A stretch of 6,963 bases of DNA from Alphaproteobacteria bacterium (GTDB lineage Bacteria > Pseudomonadota > Alphaproteobacteria > Caulobacterales > Parvularculaceae), in the NCBI GenBank assembly GCA_030428745.1, contig JAUIEG010000135.1:1-6963 (forward strand). The letters are read 5' to 3'. Shown piece after piece: positions 1 to 5,014 of this stretch. Numbering within the stretch: position 1 is the first letter of the stretch; every line of letters begins with the position of its first letter. Under the pieces are notes generated by a model that saw only the letters and a list, made by a program, of their open reading frames with translations, ran no database searches and was not told the origin of the DNA. The translations under genes were made by a program, and so were the position numbers.

Positions 1-501
1 GAGGTCGTGGCGCAAGATCACGCCATGGCGCGTTTGCCTGCGGGCGACAGTCAGCGGTTGATGCGCGCCTGGGAGGTTTTCACAGCGACAGGGAAGCCCT
101 TGTCATGGCATCAGGCGCAGCCCCGGGAGCCGTTAATTGATACCGTGGATGCACGCATTGTCATCGAGCCGCCGCGGGATGTTCTTTATACGCGTTGCGA
201 TGCGCGCGCGGCGGCGATGATGGAGGAAGGCGCGATCGAAGAAGTGCGGGCGCTTATGAACCGCAATCTCGATCCCGCCTTGCCGGCTATGAAGGCGCTT
301 GGCGTACCTGAGATTGCGGCTATGCTTCGCGGCGAAATGGACGGCCAAACAGCGCTGGAAATGTTGCAGCAGAACACGCGGCGTTTCGCCAAACGCCAGC
401 TCACCTGGTTTCGCAATCAGGCGGCCGACTGGCCGCGCGCCGCCAACGCCGAAGACGCTGAAGCGCGCCTTCTTGAAATGCGGGGCATCACTGGAACGTG
501 A
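1..501 (+). CDS. miaA: tRNA dimethylallyltransferase MiaA, C-terminal part (5' truncated by window)
   Basis: MiaA transfers a dimethylallyl group from DMAPP to N6 of adenosine 37 in tRNAs that read codons starting with U; it is cytosolic. The frame is open from base 1 and yields 166 residues, about half of the usual ~300, so the P-loop and catalytic Asp of the N-terminal half lie upstream of the window. A GTG at position 7 is an internal codon, not a start. Recognisable C-terminal signatures are DSQRLMRAWEVF followed by TGKPLS, the segment EEGAIEEVRAL, MKALGVPEIAAMLRGEM (matching the VGYRQ region of the family), and RRFAKRQLTWFRNQ, which corresponds to the conserved TRQLAKRQITWLR block of Escherichia coli MiaA. 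The stop TGA overlaps the first copy of a short tandem repeat. The next gene starts 57 bases on in the same direction, with its own ribosome-binding site. Identity is seen directly by family motifs and is secure. Confidence 0.95.
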   Translation, partial: EVVAQDHAMARLPAGDSQRLMRAWEVFTATGKPLSWHQAQPREPLIDTVDARIVIEPPRDVLYTRCDARAAAMMEEGAIEEVRALMNRNLDPALPAMKALGVPEIAAMLRGEMDGQTALEMLQQNTRRFAKRQLTWFRNQAADWPRAANAEDAEARLLEMRGITGT

Positions 502-520
502 GGCCGGATTCAGGCCGGAT
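501..520. repeat. short tandem direct repeat after miaA
   Basis: AGGCCGGAT occurs at 501-509 and again at 512-520, an 11-base period beginning on the last base of the miaA stop codon. The second copy runs into a perfect inverted repeat, GGATA (517-521) and TATCC (526-530) with a 4-base spacer. The first copy also contains a GATTC (GANTC) site at 507-511. The position between miaA and the secreted-protein gene could suit a regulator site or a weak hairpin. No U-tract follows, so it is not a convincing intrinsic terminator. Function is unknown. Confidence 0.5.
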
Positions 521-558
521 AGAGTTATCCTGTCGTCGGTGAACAAAGGGGTCAATTT

Positions 559-1011
559 ATGAAGAGCATTCTCGCCGCCACACTTTCAATCGTCACACTG
601 GTCTCAAGCGCATTGGCAGGTCCTGTCGACGATATGCTGAGCGCCGATCGCACCTTCGCCGCGATGGCGAAGTCGGATGGCGTCCCCGCAGCGTTCGCCG
701 CCTATGCGTCTGACGACGTGCGCATGTTTCCCGAGGGCGGGGCGTCCTATCAGGGACGTGACAAGCTTGTTGAAAGGTTTGCCGGTTGGCCCGACGGCGC
801 AATGCTTGAGTGGACGCCTATGGACGGCGCCGCTGCGTCAAGCGGCGATTTCGGTTATACTTGGGGAACTTACGTGTTCACTGCGAAGGGTGAAGATGGT
901 GAAACGTCCTCATACGGAAAATATGTTTCCATTTGGCGCAAGGATGACGGCGAATGGAAGTTCATCGTCGATATTGGCAATCAAAGCCCTGCGCCTGAGC
1001 CGGCCGATTAA
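559..1011 (+). CDS. secreted DUF4440/SnoaL-like (NTF2-fold) protein, function unknown
   Basis: A 150-residue protein. The N-terminus has the form of a Sec signal peptide: a Lys at residue 2, a hydrophobic core from about 4 to 15, and a SSALA-G cleavage site predicted after Ala20. The mature part (about 22-145) resembles the DUF4440/SnoaL-like branch of the NTF2 superfamily: an initial helix (MLSADRTFAAMA), the YASDDVRMFPEG loop, a central GYTWGTYVF strand, and the closing YVSIWRKDDGEWKFIVDIGN block, which is the most typical element. Members of this fold act as small-ligand binders or as enzymes, and no catalytic residues can be assigned here, so no reaction is proposed. The likely location is the periplasm. 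The start is supported by AAAGGGG at 545-551, seven bases before the ATG. Its TAA stop overlaps the stop of the convergent lysozyme gene. Fold assignment is fairly sure; function is not. Confidence 0.85.
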   Translation: MKSILAATLSIVTLVSSALAGPVDDMLSADRTFAAMAKSDGVPAAFAAYASDDVRMFPEGGASYQGRDKLVERFAGWPDGAMLEWTPMDGAAASSGDFGYTWGTYVFTAKGEDGETSSYGKYVSIWRKDDGEWKFIVDIGNQSPAPEPAD

Positions 1012-1021
1012 GCCGGCGTCA
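996..1021. terminator. stem-loop at convergent stop codons (possible transcription end, no U-tract)
   Basis: GCCGGC at 999-1004 pairs with GCCGGC at 1012-1017 around a 7-base loop (1005-1011). If G1018 is bulged, TGA (996-998) pairs with TCA (1019-1021). The loop contains TTAA, which carries the stop codons of both flanking genes. Because it is nearly symmetrical, it can form in RNA from either strand. Neither side has the run of U expected of an intrinsic terminator; AAAAA follows on the plus strand. It may instead stabilise 3' ends or reduce read-through between convergent genes. Confidence 0.35.
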
Positions 1022-1730
1022 AAAACAACGAGCGTTCTTTCTCCCGACGTTCGGTCAGGCGCGGAATAGATTGCAATTCGCCATTGATGCGGGCGCGGTC
1101 GTGAAGGAGAAAACCATCCGCCGCGCCCTGGTAATCGCCAGCATTGATCCTTTCCACGACCTTAGTGCTTGAAAACCCGCCTTCGCCCAGATTGTAGGCT
1201 AACGAAACCATGGCGGAGAACTGGTTTTCATTAACCGGAACCAGCACCATTTTTTTGACCGCGTCTTCGGAGGCGCGCACATCTTCGCGCAGCAATTGCT
1301 CAGCTTGCTGTTCAGTGATGGTCATTCCGGCTTCCGCTGTTCGGCTGTGGCCATAGCCGATCATCCATTGGCCGCCGGCATTGTAGGCCTCGAGGCGAAG
1401 TCCTTCGCTCTCTTCGATTATTTTCAGGCCCGCATCGTTCATGCGCAGGCTGGCGTTTTCGGCGTTTCCGACATCGCTGGAGGCCGGCGCAGCAGTAGAA
1501 ACTGGCGGCGTTATAGTGGGGCTGGCCGGTTCTTCCTCAGACGTGGCTTCGTTGTCCTCGTCGTCTTCTTCAGCGACCGGGATTGATTCGTCGAGCCGTC
1601 CGAACCAGCTTTCAACCGATGAAAATCCCTGATCTGTAAGGCTGCGCGCCAAGCCCGGTATGCCATAACGATCGCCGACAGCGGCGCCCAGAACGAACAG
1701 GAAAAGCCAGATAATCAGCTGGATACGCAT
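1008..1730 (-). CDS. membrane-anchored phage-type lysozyme (GH24 family), altered active-site residues
   Basis: A 240-residue protein. Residues 4-19 are strongly hydrophobic and read as an uncleaved signal anchor. Residues 50-90 form an acidic, Pro/Ser/Thr-rich, probably disordered linker. Residues 97-237 match GH24 lysozymes: EESEGLRLEAY, IGYGHS (124-129), the helical NENQFSAMVSLAYNLGEGGF block, and the C-terminal IPRLTERREKERSLFL. The family cleaves the MurNAc-GlcNAc bond of peptidoglycan. Glu109 corresponds to the catalytic Glu of T4 lysozyme, but the Asp and Thr partners are not in place: the segment reads YNAGGQWM, one residue shorter than usual, with Asn117/Ala118 and Met123 at those positions. 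It may therefore be a weak, altered or non-catalytic lysozyme-fold protein facing the periplasm. No holin, spanin or other phage genes are nearby, so this looks like a host gene. A GGGG lies ten bases before the ATG. It runs towards the DUF4440 gene and away from the VTT gene. Confidence 0.88.
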   Translation of the reverse strand: MRIQLIIWLFLFVLGAAVGDRYGIPGLARSLTDQGFSSVESWFGRLDESIPVAEEDDEDNEATSEEEPASPTITPPVSTAAPASSDVGNAENASLRMNDAGLKIIEESEGLRLEAYNAGGQWMIGYGHSRTAEAGMTITEQQAEQLLREDVRASEDAVKKMVLVPVNENQFSAMVSLAYNLGEGGFSSTKVVERINAGDYQGAADGFLLHDRARINGELQSIPRLTERREKERSLFLTPA

Positions 1731-1757
1731 TGAATTTTATCCCCACATTTTCAGGCG

Positions 1758-1800
1758 CAGCATGCCGCCGGCCTGTTTTCCCCAATTTTATGCTGGCGGC
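1758..1800. repeat. overlapping inverted repeats in the lysozyme leader
   Basis: CAGCAT (1758-1763) is complementary to ATGCTG (1790-1795), and GCCGCC (1764-1769) is complementary to GGCGGC (1795-1800). The two pairings are not nested and share base 1795, so they would compete or form a pseudoknot-like arrangement. CAGGC (1752-1756) with GCCTG (1771-1775) is a third possible stem. On the minus strand this would lie in or near the lysozyme mRNA leader. Function is unknown, and chance complementarity in GC-rich DNA is possible. Confidence 0.3.
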
Positions 1801-1812
1801 TCAGCGTCGAAA
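1785..1812 (-). promoter_or_regulatory. weak candidate promoter for the lysozyme gene
   Basis: On the minus strand, TAAAAT (1785-1790) matches five of six bases of a -10 hexamer. A poor -35-like TTTCGA lies at 1807-1812 after a 16-base spacer. The start of transcription would fall near 1777, giving a leader of about 47 bases before the ATG at 1730. The -35 is weak, so this is only a suggestion. Confidence 0.22.
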
Positions 1813-1832
1813 GATCAAATCAACAGTCGAGA

Positions 1833-1851
1833 ATGGTTAACGCCAGATTGC
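1833..1851. promoter_or_regulatory. CtrA-like binding box
   Basis: The minus strand at 1833-1840 reads TTAACCAT, a form known from Caulobacter CtrA sites. In the two-half view, the plus strand reads TTAA (1837-1840), seven bases, then TTGC (1848-1851), against the consensus TTAA-N7-TTAA; one half is perfect and the other matches two of four. It overlaps the -35 element of the plus-strand promoter candidate at 1848-1876, a usual position for CtrA at controlled promoters. This is a motif match only. Confidence 0.35.
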
Positions 1852-1876
1852 ATTTGTTGGCGCGTGACGTTATTAA
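1848..1876 (+). promoter_or_regulatory. candidate housekeeping promoter for the VTT gene
   Basis: TTGCAT (1848-1853), a 17-base spacer, then TATTAA (1871-1876) is a plausible sigma-70-type promoter with ideal spacing and moderate hexamers. Transcription would start near 1883, about 160 bases before the VTT gene. No better-spaced pair was noticed closer to the gene, but the search was by eye. Confidence 0.35.
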
Positions 1877-2033
1877 ATCACACTCTAAAAGCCGCTCGCC
1901 CGGGGATGGAGATGGCGAGACGAATAGGTAAACTAGCGCCTGATCCGGATTCGGCCGGGCGCGCCAAACTAGCTGTAGAACCAGGCAACATCGTGAGACG
2001 GGGCGCGCTACGGCCGGTTCAGCGTAAAGCGGG

Positions 2034-2045
2034 ACCCTTAAGGGT
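2034..2045. repeat. 12-base perfect palindrome covering the VTT ribosome-binding region
   Basis: ACCCTTAAGGGT is a perfect palindrome that ends on the base before the ATG at 2046. The only Shine-Dalgarno-like bases, AAGGG (2040-2044), lie in its right half. In RNA it could form a 4-pair stem with a TTAA loop that hides them. As DNA it could equally be a dimeric regulator site. The AAGGG-to-ATG distance of one base is too short for ordinary initiation at 2046, which leaves the start of the gene uncertain. Confidence 0.45.
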
Positions 2046-2813
2046 ATGGTCGAGTTCCTGCGCCGATTGGGGCGCTTTTTGACATCCATGGACGCCAAGG
2101 CGATCACCTCCCTGGCGGTCTCACTTTTTCTTTTGGCTTTCGTCATTTTGATGCTCGCCTATGGCCAGCAATGGCTCAATCTTGAGCAGGACGGAGAGCT
2201 AAGCCGGCTTTTGATGAAGGCGTCGGAATCGCGCTGGGCGGTGCTTGGGGTGATTTCGATCTTCGCATTCCTGGCGCTGACCGGTTTCCCCCAGATTGGC
2301 CTTATCACGATGACGGTGATTGTTTTCGGGCCGAAAAACGGCGCGATCTATTCCTGGATTGCGACCATGGCCAGCGCCACGCTGACCTTCGCCCTTGGTC
2401 ACTTTCTGGGGGGGCGTTGGGTCAACCGGATCGGCAGCGGCCGAGTGCAGCGTACGATCGATTTTATCGGCAATCATGGCGTTCTGGCGAGCGGGCTGGT
2501 GCGCGTGGTGCCATCAGCGCCCTTTATTGTCGTCAATGCAGCCGCGGGCGCCGCCCACATCCCGTTGTGGAAATTCTGGACGGGCACCGGGGTCGGCATT
2601 ATCCCAAAGATCGCTTTGATCGCCGTTTTGTCCGCATTTTTTCCGGACCCAAACGCGCTTCAGGACGAAATGAATAATGTTCTCAGCTTCTTCACGAGCC
2701 GGGACCCGCGCGATTTGGGTCTGATTGCGCTGGTAATTGTCGGCTGGCTGGCGTTCTTGCTGCTCACGCGCTGGGTCTACCGACGGCTCAGAAAGCAGGA
2801 AAATGTTTATTAA
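2046..2813 (+). CDS. VTT-domain (DedA/TVP38/TMEM64-type) integral membrane protein
   Basis: A 255-residue inner-membrane protein related to the YdjX/YdjZ type. Hydrophobic segments lie at about 19-39, 64-80, 84-117, 146-168, 178-198 and 223-243, with a basic C-terminal tail. The VTT core (about 77-200) shows GFPQIGLITMTVIVFGPKNG, the small-residue SWIATMASATLTFALG stretch, LVRVVPSAPFIVVNAAAG with its conserved Arg and Pro, and FWTGTGVGIIPKIA, all typical of the family. VTT relatives include eukaryotic lipid scramblases and bacterial DedA proteins linked to undecaprenyl-phosphate recycling; the substrate here cannot be read from sequence. The ATG at 2046 has AAGGG only one base upstream. Met15 (2088) is an alternative that would still leave the first membrane segment intact. 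An in-frame TAA at 2025-2027 rules out a distant upstream start. It lies 160 bases before mreB on the same strand, with a separate promoter candidate between them. Confidence 0.88.
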   Translation: MVEFLRRLGRFLTSMDAKAITSLAVSLFLLAFVILMLAYGQQWLNLEQDGELSRLLMKASESRWAVLGVISIFAFLALTGFPQIGLITMTVIVFGPKNGAIYSWIATMASATLTFALGHFLGGRWVNRIGSGRVQRTIDFIGNHGVLASGLVRVVPSAPFIVVNAAAGAAHIPLWKFWTGTGVGIIPKIALIAVLSAFFPDPNALQDEMNNVLSFFTSRDPRDLGLIALVIVGWLAFLLLTRWVYRRLRKQENVY

Positions 2814-2902
2814 GGAATGTCTGCGCGGGGTAAAGAATCTTGGTAGAGCATAAACGGGCCAGTATGGGCGCAACAGCAAAAACCGCACGTTTCCGGCGTT
2901 TG

Positions 2903-2932
2903 TTGACGATTTAGGAACGCATTAAGGATAAG
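2903..2932 (+). promoter_or_regulatory. candidate promoter of the mreBCD-mrdA operon
   Basis: TTGACG (2903-2908) matches five of six bases of the -35 consensus. GATAAG (2927-2932) matches four of six of the -10 after an 18-base spacer. Transcription would begin near 2939, about 35 bases before mreB. The gap 2814-2973 also has a GAATC (GANTC) site at 2835-2839 and shows no clear terminator for the VTT gene, so some read-through into mreB is possible. Confidence 0.5.
2911..2925 (+). promoter_or_regulatory. CtrA-like box within the mreB promoter
   Basis: TTAG (2911-2914), seven bases, then TTAA (2922-2925) matches seven of eight specified bases of TTAA-N7-TTAA. It sits between the -35 and -10 candidates of the mreB promoter, where binding could block polymerase. 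The site is AT-rich by nature and could arise by chance; no binding is shown. Confidence 0.35.
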
Positions 2933-2973
2933 ACCGTCCGTGAATTTCAGTACCCACGAATAGGACCAGCCCA

Positions 2974-4014
2974 ATGCTTTCCACTTTGTTCGGCATGCTT
3001 TCCGCGGACATGGCCATAGACCTCGGTACGGCCAATACCCTCGTATATGTCAAAGGCCGGGGGATCGTGCTGAACGAGCCTTCCGTCGTCGCCATTGAGA
3101 CCCGACAGGGTCGCAAGATTGTTCGCGCCGTCGGCAACGAAGCAAAAGAAATGCTGGGCCGCACGCCGGGCGAGATCGAGGCGATCCGCCCCATGCGCGA
3201 TGGCGTCATCGCCGACTTCGAAGTCGCCGAGGCGATGATCAAACACTTTATCCGCAAGGTGCATAACCGCCGCTCCTTCGCGTCGCCGCGGATCGTTGTC
3301 TGCGTTCCGTCGGGCGCTACGGCGGTTGAACGCCGCGCCATCCAGGAATCAGCGCTGAGCGCCGGCGCGCGCAAGGTCGAGCTTATCGAAGAGCCCATGG
3401 CCGCCGCGATCGGCGCCGGGCTTCCTGTCACCGAACCCACAGGCTCAATGGTCGTCGACATTGGCGGCGGCACGACGGAAGTTGCCGTCCTGTCGCTTGG
3501 CGGGATCGTTTATTCACGCTCCGTGCGCGTTGGCGGCGACAAGATGGATGACGCGGTCGTCGGCTATATCCGCCGTATGTACAATCTCCTGATCGGCGAA
3601 GCTTCGGCGGAGCGGATCAAGAAAGAGGTTGGCTCGGCCATGATTCCGAGCGAAGGGTCGGGCGTCACCATTCAGATCAAAGGCCGCGATTTGATGCACG
3701 GCGTGCCCAAGGAAGTTCGCATTGGCGAGGCGCAAGTCGCTGAAGCCCTTGCCGAGCCTGTGAGCGCGATCATTGAGGCGGTGAAAGTCGCTCTCGAGGC
3801 GACGCCTCCGGAACTCGCCGCCGATATCGTCGACACCGGAATTATGTTGACTGGGGGCGGGGCGCTCCTCAAGAATCTCGATCAGGTGCTTCGCGATGAA
3901 ACCGGTCTGCCGGTTTCCGTGGCTGACGACCCGCTATCTTGCGTGGCGCTCGGCACCGGCGCGGCGCTTGAAAACACGAAAGCAATGCGCGGCGTTCTCT
4001 CTTCCGCAATCTAG
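2974..4014 (+). CDS. mreB: rod-shape actin homologue MreB
   Basis: MreB is the bacterial actin that polymerises under the inner membrane and steers the elongasome. The 346-residue length matches the family (347 in E. coli). In order: a short hydrophobic/amphipathic N-terminus (MLSTLFGML) likely used for membrane contact; phosphate-1 loop DLGTANT (16-22); IVLNEPSVVA; AAIRPM-like EAIRPMRDGVIADF (69-82); VCVPSGAT; LIEEPMAAAIGAGLPV (137-152) with the catalytic-type Glu140; phosphate-2 loop DIGGGTTEVAV (162-172); IGEASAERIKKEVG; and the adenosine motif TGGGALLKNLD (293-303). All expected motifs are intact. AGGA at 2962-2965 lies eight bases before the ATG. It is the first gene of the mreBCD-mrdA cluster, with a promoter candidate about 35-70 bases upstream. 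Confidence 0.98.
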   Translation: MLSTLFGMLSADMAIDLGTANTLVYVKGRGIVLNEPSVVAIETRQGRKIVRAVGNEAKEMLGRTPGEIEAIRPMRDGVIADFEVAEAMIKHFIRKVHNRRSFASPRIVVCVPSGATAVERRAIQESALSAGARKVELIEEPMAAAIGAGLPVTEPTGSMVVDIGGGTTEVAVLSLGGIVYSRSVRVGGDKMDDAVVGYIRRMYNLLIGEASAERIKKEVGSAMIPSEGSGVTIQIKGRDLMHGVPKEVRIGEAQVAEALAEPVSAIIEAVKVALEATPPELAADIVDTGIMLTGGGALLKNLDQVLRDETGLPVSVADDPLSCVALGTGAALENTKAMRGVLSSAI

Positions 4015-4076
4015 GGCGCGTCCCCTGATTTTAGCGAGCGGGAACGGCGCGACCAAACGGAATACGTTCGCTAGGC

Positions 4077-5009
4077 ATGGAATTTCTCGGGCAGGACCGT
4101 AGGGAAGGGCTGGGACGGAAAGCGCATTCCCGCTTCGTCCTCGTATTGCTCATTCTCGTTTCGGTGCTTTTGCTGTTGTCGAGCCTCTACTCGGCGCAGG
4201 CGTCAGTTTTCAAAAAAGCGCGTGAAGGCGTCATGGATGTGGCGTCGCCGGTTCTGTCGCTCTTTTCCGGCCCCATCTCCTATGTGAATGGCGTCGTTGG
4301 CTCGGTCGGCGACTATTTTAACGTCATGGAACAGAATAAGGCGCTGCGCGAGGAGAATGCCGAGCTGCGCCAATGGATGAACGAAGCGCTCGAGCTGCGT
4401 GAAACCATGGCAACCTACGAAGCGCTGAAAGGTTACGCTGCGCCGCCGCAAGCGCAGCCCATCAGCGCCTTTGTTATCGGCGAATCCAATGACGCATTTG
4501 CGCGTTCGATGATCGTTAACGCAGGCCGCGCCAATAATGTTGAGGTGGGGCAGGCGGTGGTTGATGAAAACGGCCTGGTCGGCCGCATTGTTGAAGCTGG
4601 CGGGGGCGCCTCGCGCGTTCTTCTTCTGACCGACATTCAAAGCCGCATTCCCGTCTATATAGAAGATGCGGACATTGAGGGCATTCTTGTCGGCAACACC
4701 CGTGCGCAGCCCGTGATCAGCTTTACGGCGAGCGCCGACGATATTGAACCGGAACCAGGACAACGGGTGCTGACTTCAGGCGCCGGCGGCGCCCTGCCGC
4801 GCGGGCTGCCTGTGGGCGTGGTTACCGGGGAAAACCGCGGCGACATCGCGGTCGACCTTTACGCCAATTACGCCCGCACGCGCATGGTGCGTGTAATCAA
4901 TTACGCTTTCCCGGTCGTGGACCCCGTCACTTCCGAAGATGAGGCTGCGTCTGGGGAACCCGAGGACAGTGAAACGGACGCCGCGCCTGAAACGCCGGCG
5001 GAGGGTTAG
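4077..5009 (+). CDS. mreC: rod-shape-determining protein MreC
   Basis: MreC is a bitopic inner-membrane protein whose periplasmic part self-assembles and activates PBP2. The 310 residues show a basic cytoplasmic N-terminus, one membrane segment (about 19-38), a periplasmic coiled coil (about 80-118, with heptad-like NKALREENAELRQW), then the beta-rich MreC domain (about 127-276). Family blocks include VGQAVVDENGLVGRIVEAG (157-175), SRVLLLTDIQSRIPV (179-193), ILVGN and the signature TSGAGGALPRGLPVGVV (233-249). An acidic, Ala/Pro/Glu-rich tail (about 283-310) is probably disordered. The mreB-mreC gap is 62 bases and holds no obvious promoter. Upstream of the ATG the only purine-rich bases are TAGG (4072-4075), one base before it, and GGAA (4059-4062), fourteen bases away, so the ribosome-binding site is poor. 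No other ATG precedes the membrane segment, hence this start. Confidence 0.96.
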   Translation: MEFLGQDRREGLGRKAHSRFVLVLLILVSVLLLLSSLYSAQASVFKKAREGVMDVASPVLSLFSGPISYVNGVVGSVGDYFNVMEQNKALREENAELRQWMNEALELRETMATYEALKGYAAPPQAQPISAFVIGESNDAFARSMIVNAGRANNVEVGQAVVDENGLVGRIVEAGGGASRVLLLTDIQSRIPVYIEDADIEGILVGNTRAQPVISFTASADDIEPEPGQRVLTSGAGGALPRGLPVGVVTGENRGDIAVDLYANYARTRMVRVINYAFPVVDPVTSEDEAASGEPEDSETDAAPETPAEG

Positions 5010-5014
5010 GCCTG

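Larger units (their letters stand above)
1731..2045. promoter_or_regulatory. divergent intergenic region between lysozyme and VTT genes
   Basis: This 315-base gap contains no convincing gene. The open frame at 1762-2082 encodes a low-complexity mixture without recognisable motifs and overlaps the VTT start. The gap holds weak promoter candidates in both directions, a CtrA-like box at 1833-1851, a GATTC (GANTC) site at 1948-1952, inverted repeats at 1758-1800, and a perfect palindrome at 2034-2045. It also has two 8-base direct repeats: AATTTTAT at 1733-1740 and 1784-1791, and AAACTAGC at 1930-1937 and 1966-1973. If the plus-strand promoter at 1848-1876 is real, the VTT mRNA has a leader of roughly 160 bases. 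Confidence 0.6.

Noticed and set aside
7..9. GTG near the left edge as a gene start
   Set aside because: The frame continues upstream to base 1 and the protein is clearly the middle of MiaA.
133..555. Minus-strand open frame of 140 codons opposite miaA
   Set aside because: Shadow of the miaA coding frame with a His/Arg-rich, motif-free product.
1008..1730. Prophage remnant marked by the phage-type lysozyme
   Set aside because: No integrase, holin, spanin, structural genes or attachment repeats are in the window, and the anchor plus linker design suggests a host protein.
1762..2082. Plus-strand open frame of 106 codons in the lysozyme-VTT gap
   Set aside because: No recognisable motif, unusual composition, no good ribosome-binding site, and it overlaps the start of the VTT gene in another frame. 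It lies where promoters are expected.
2922..3473. Minus-strand open frame of 183 codons opposite mreB
   Set aside because: Antisense shadow of a strongly conserved gene. Its Ser/Ala/Arg-rich product has no family features.
4015..4076. Terminator or separate promoter between mreB and mreC
   Set aside because: Only a weak TCCC/GGGA pairing without a U-tract and no well-spaced -35/-10 pair; read-through in the operon is the simpler view.
4203..4763. Minus-strand open frame of 186 codons opposite mreC
   Set aside because: Antisense to a well-supported gene; the product shows no coherent domain.
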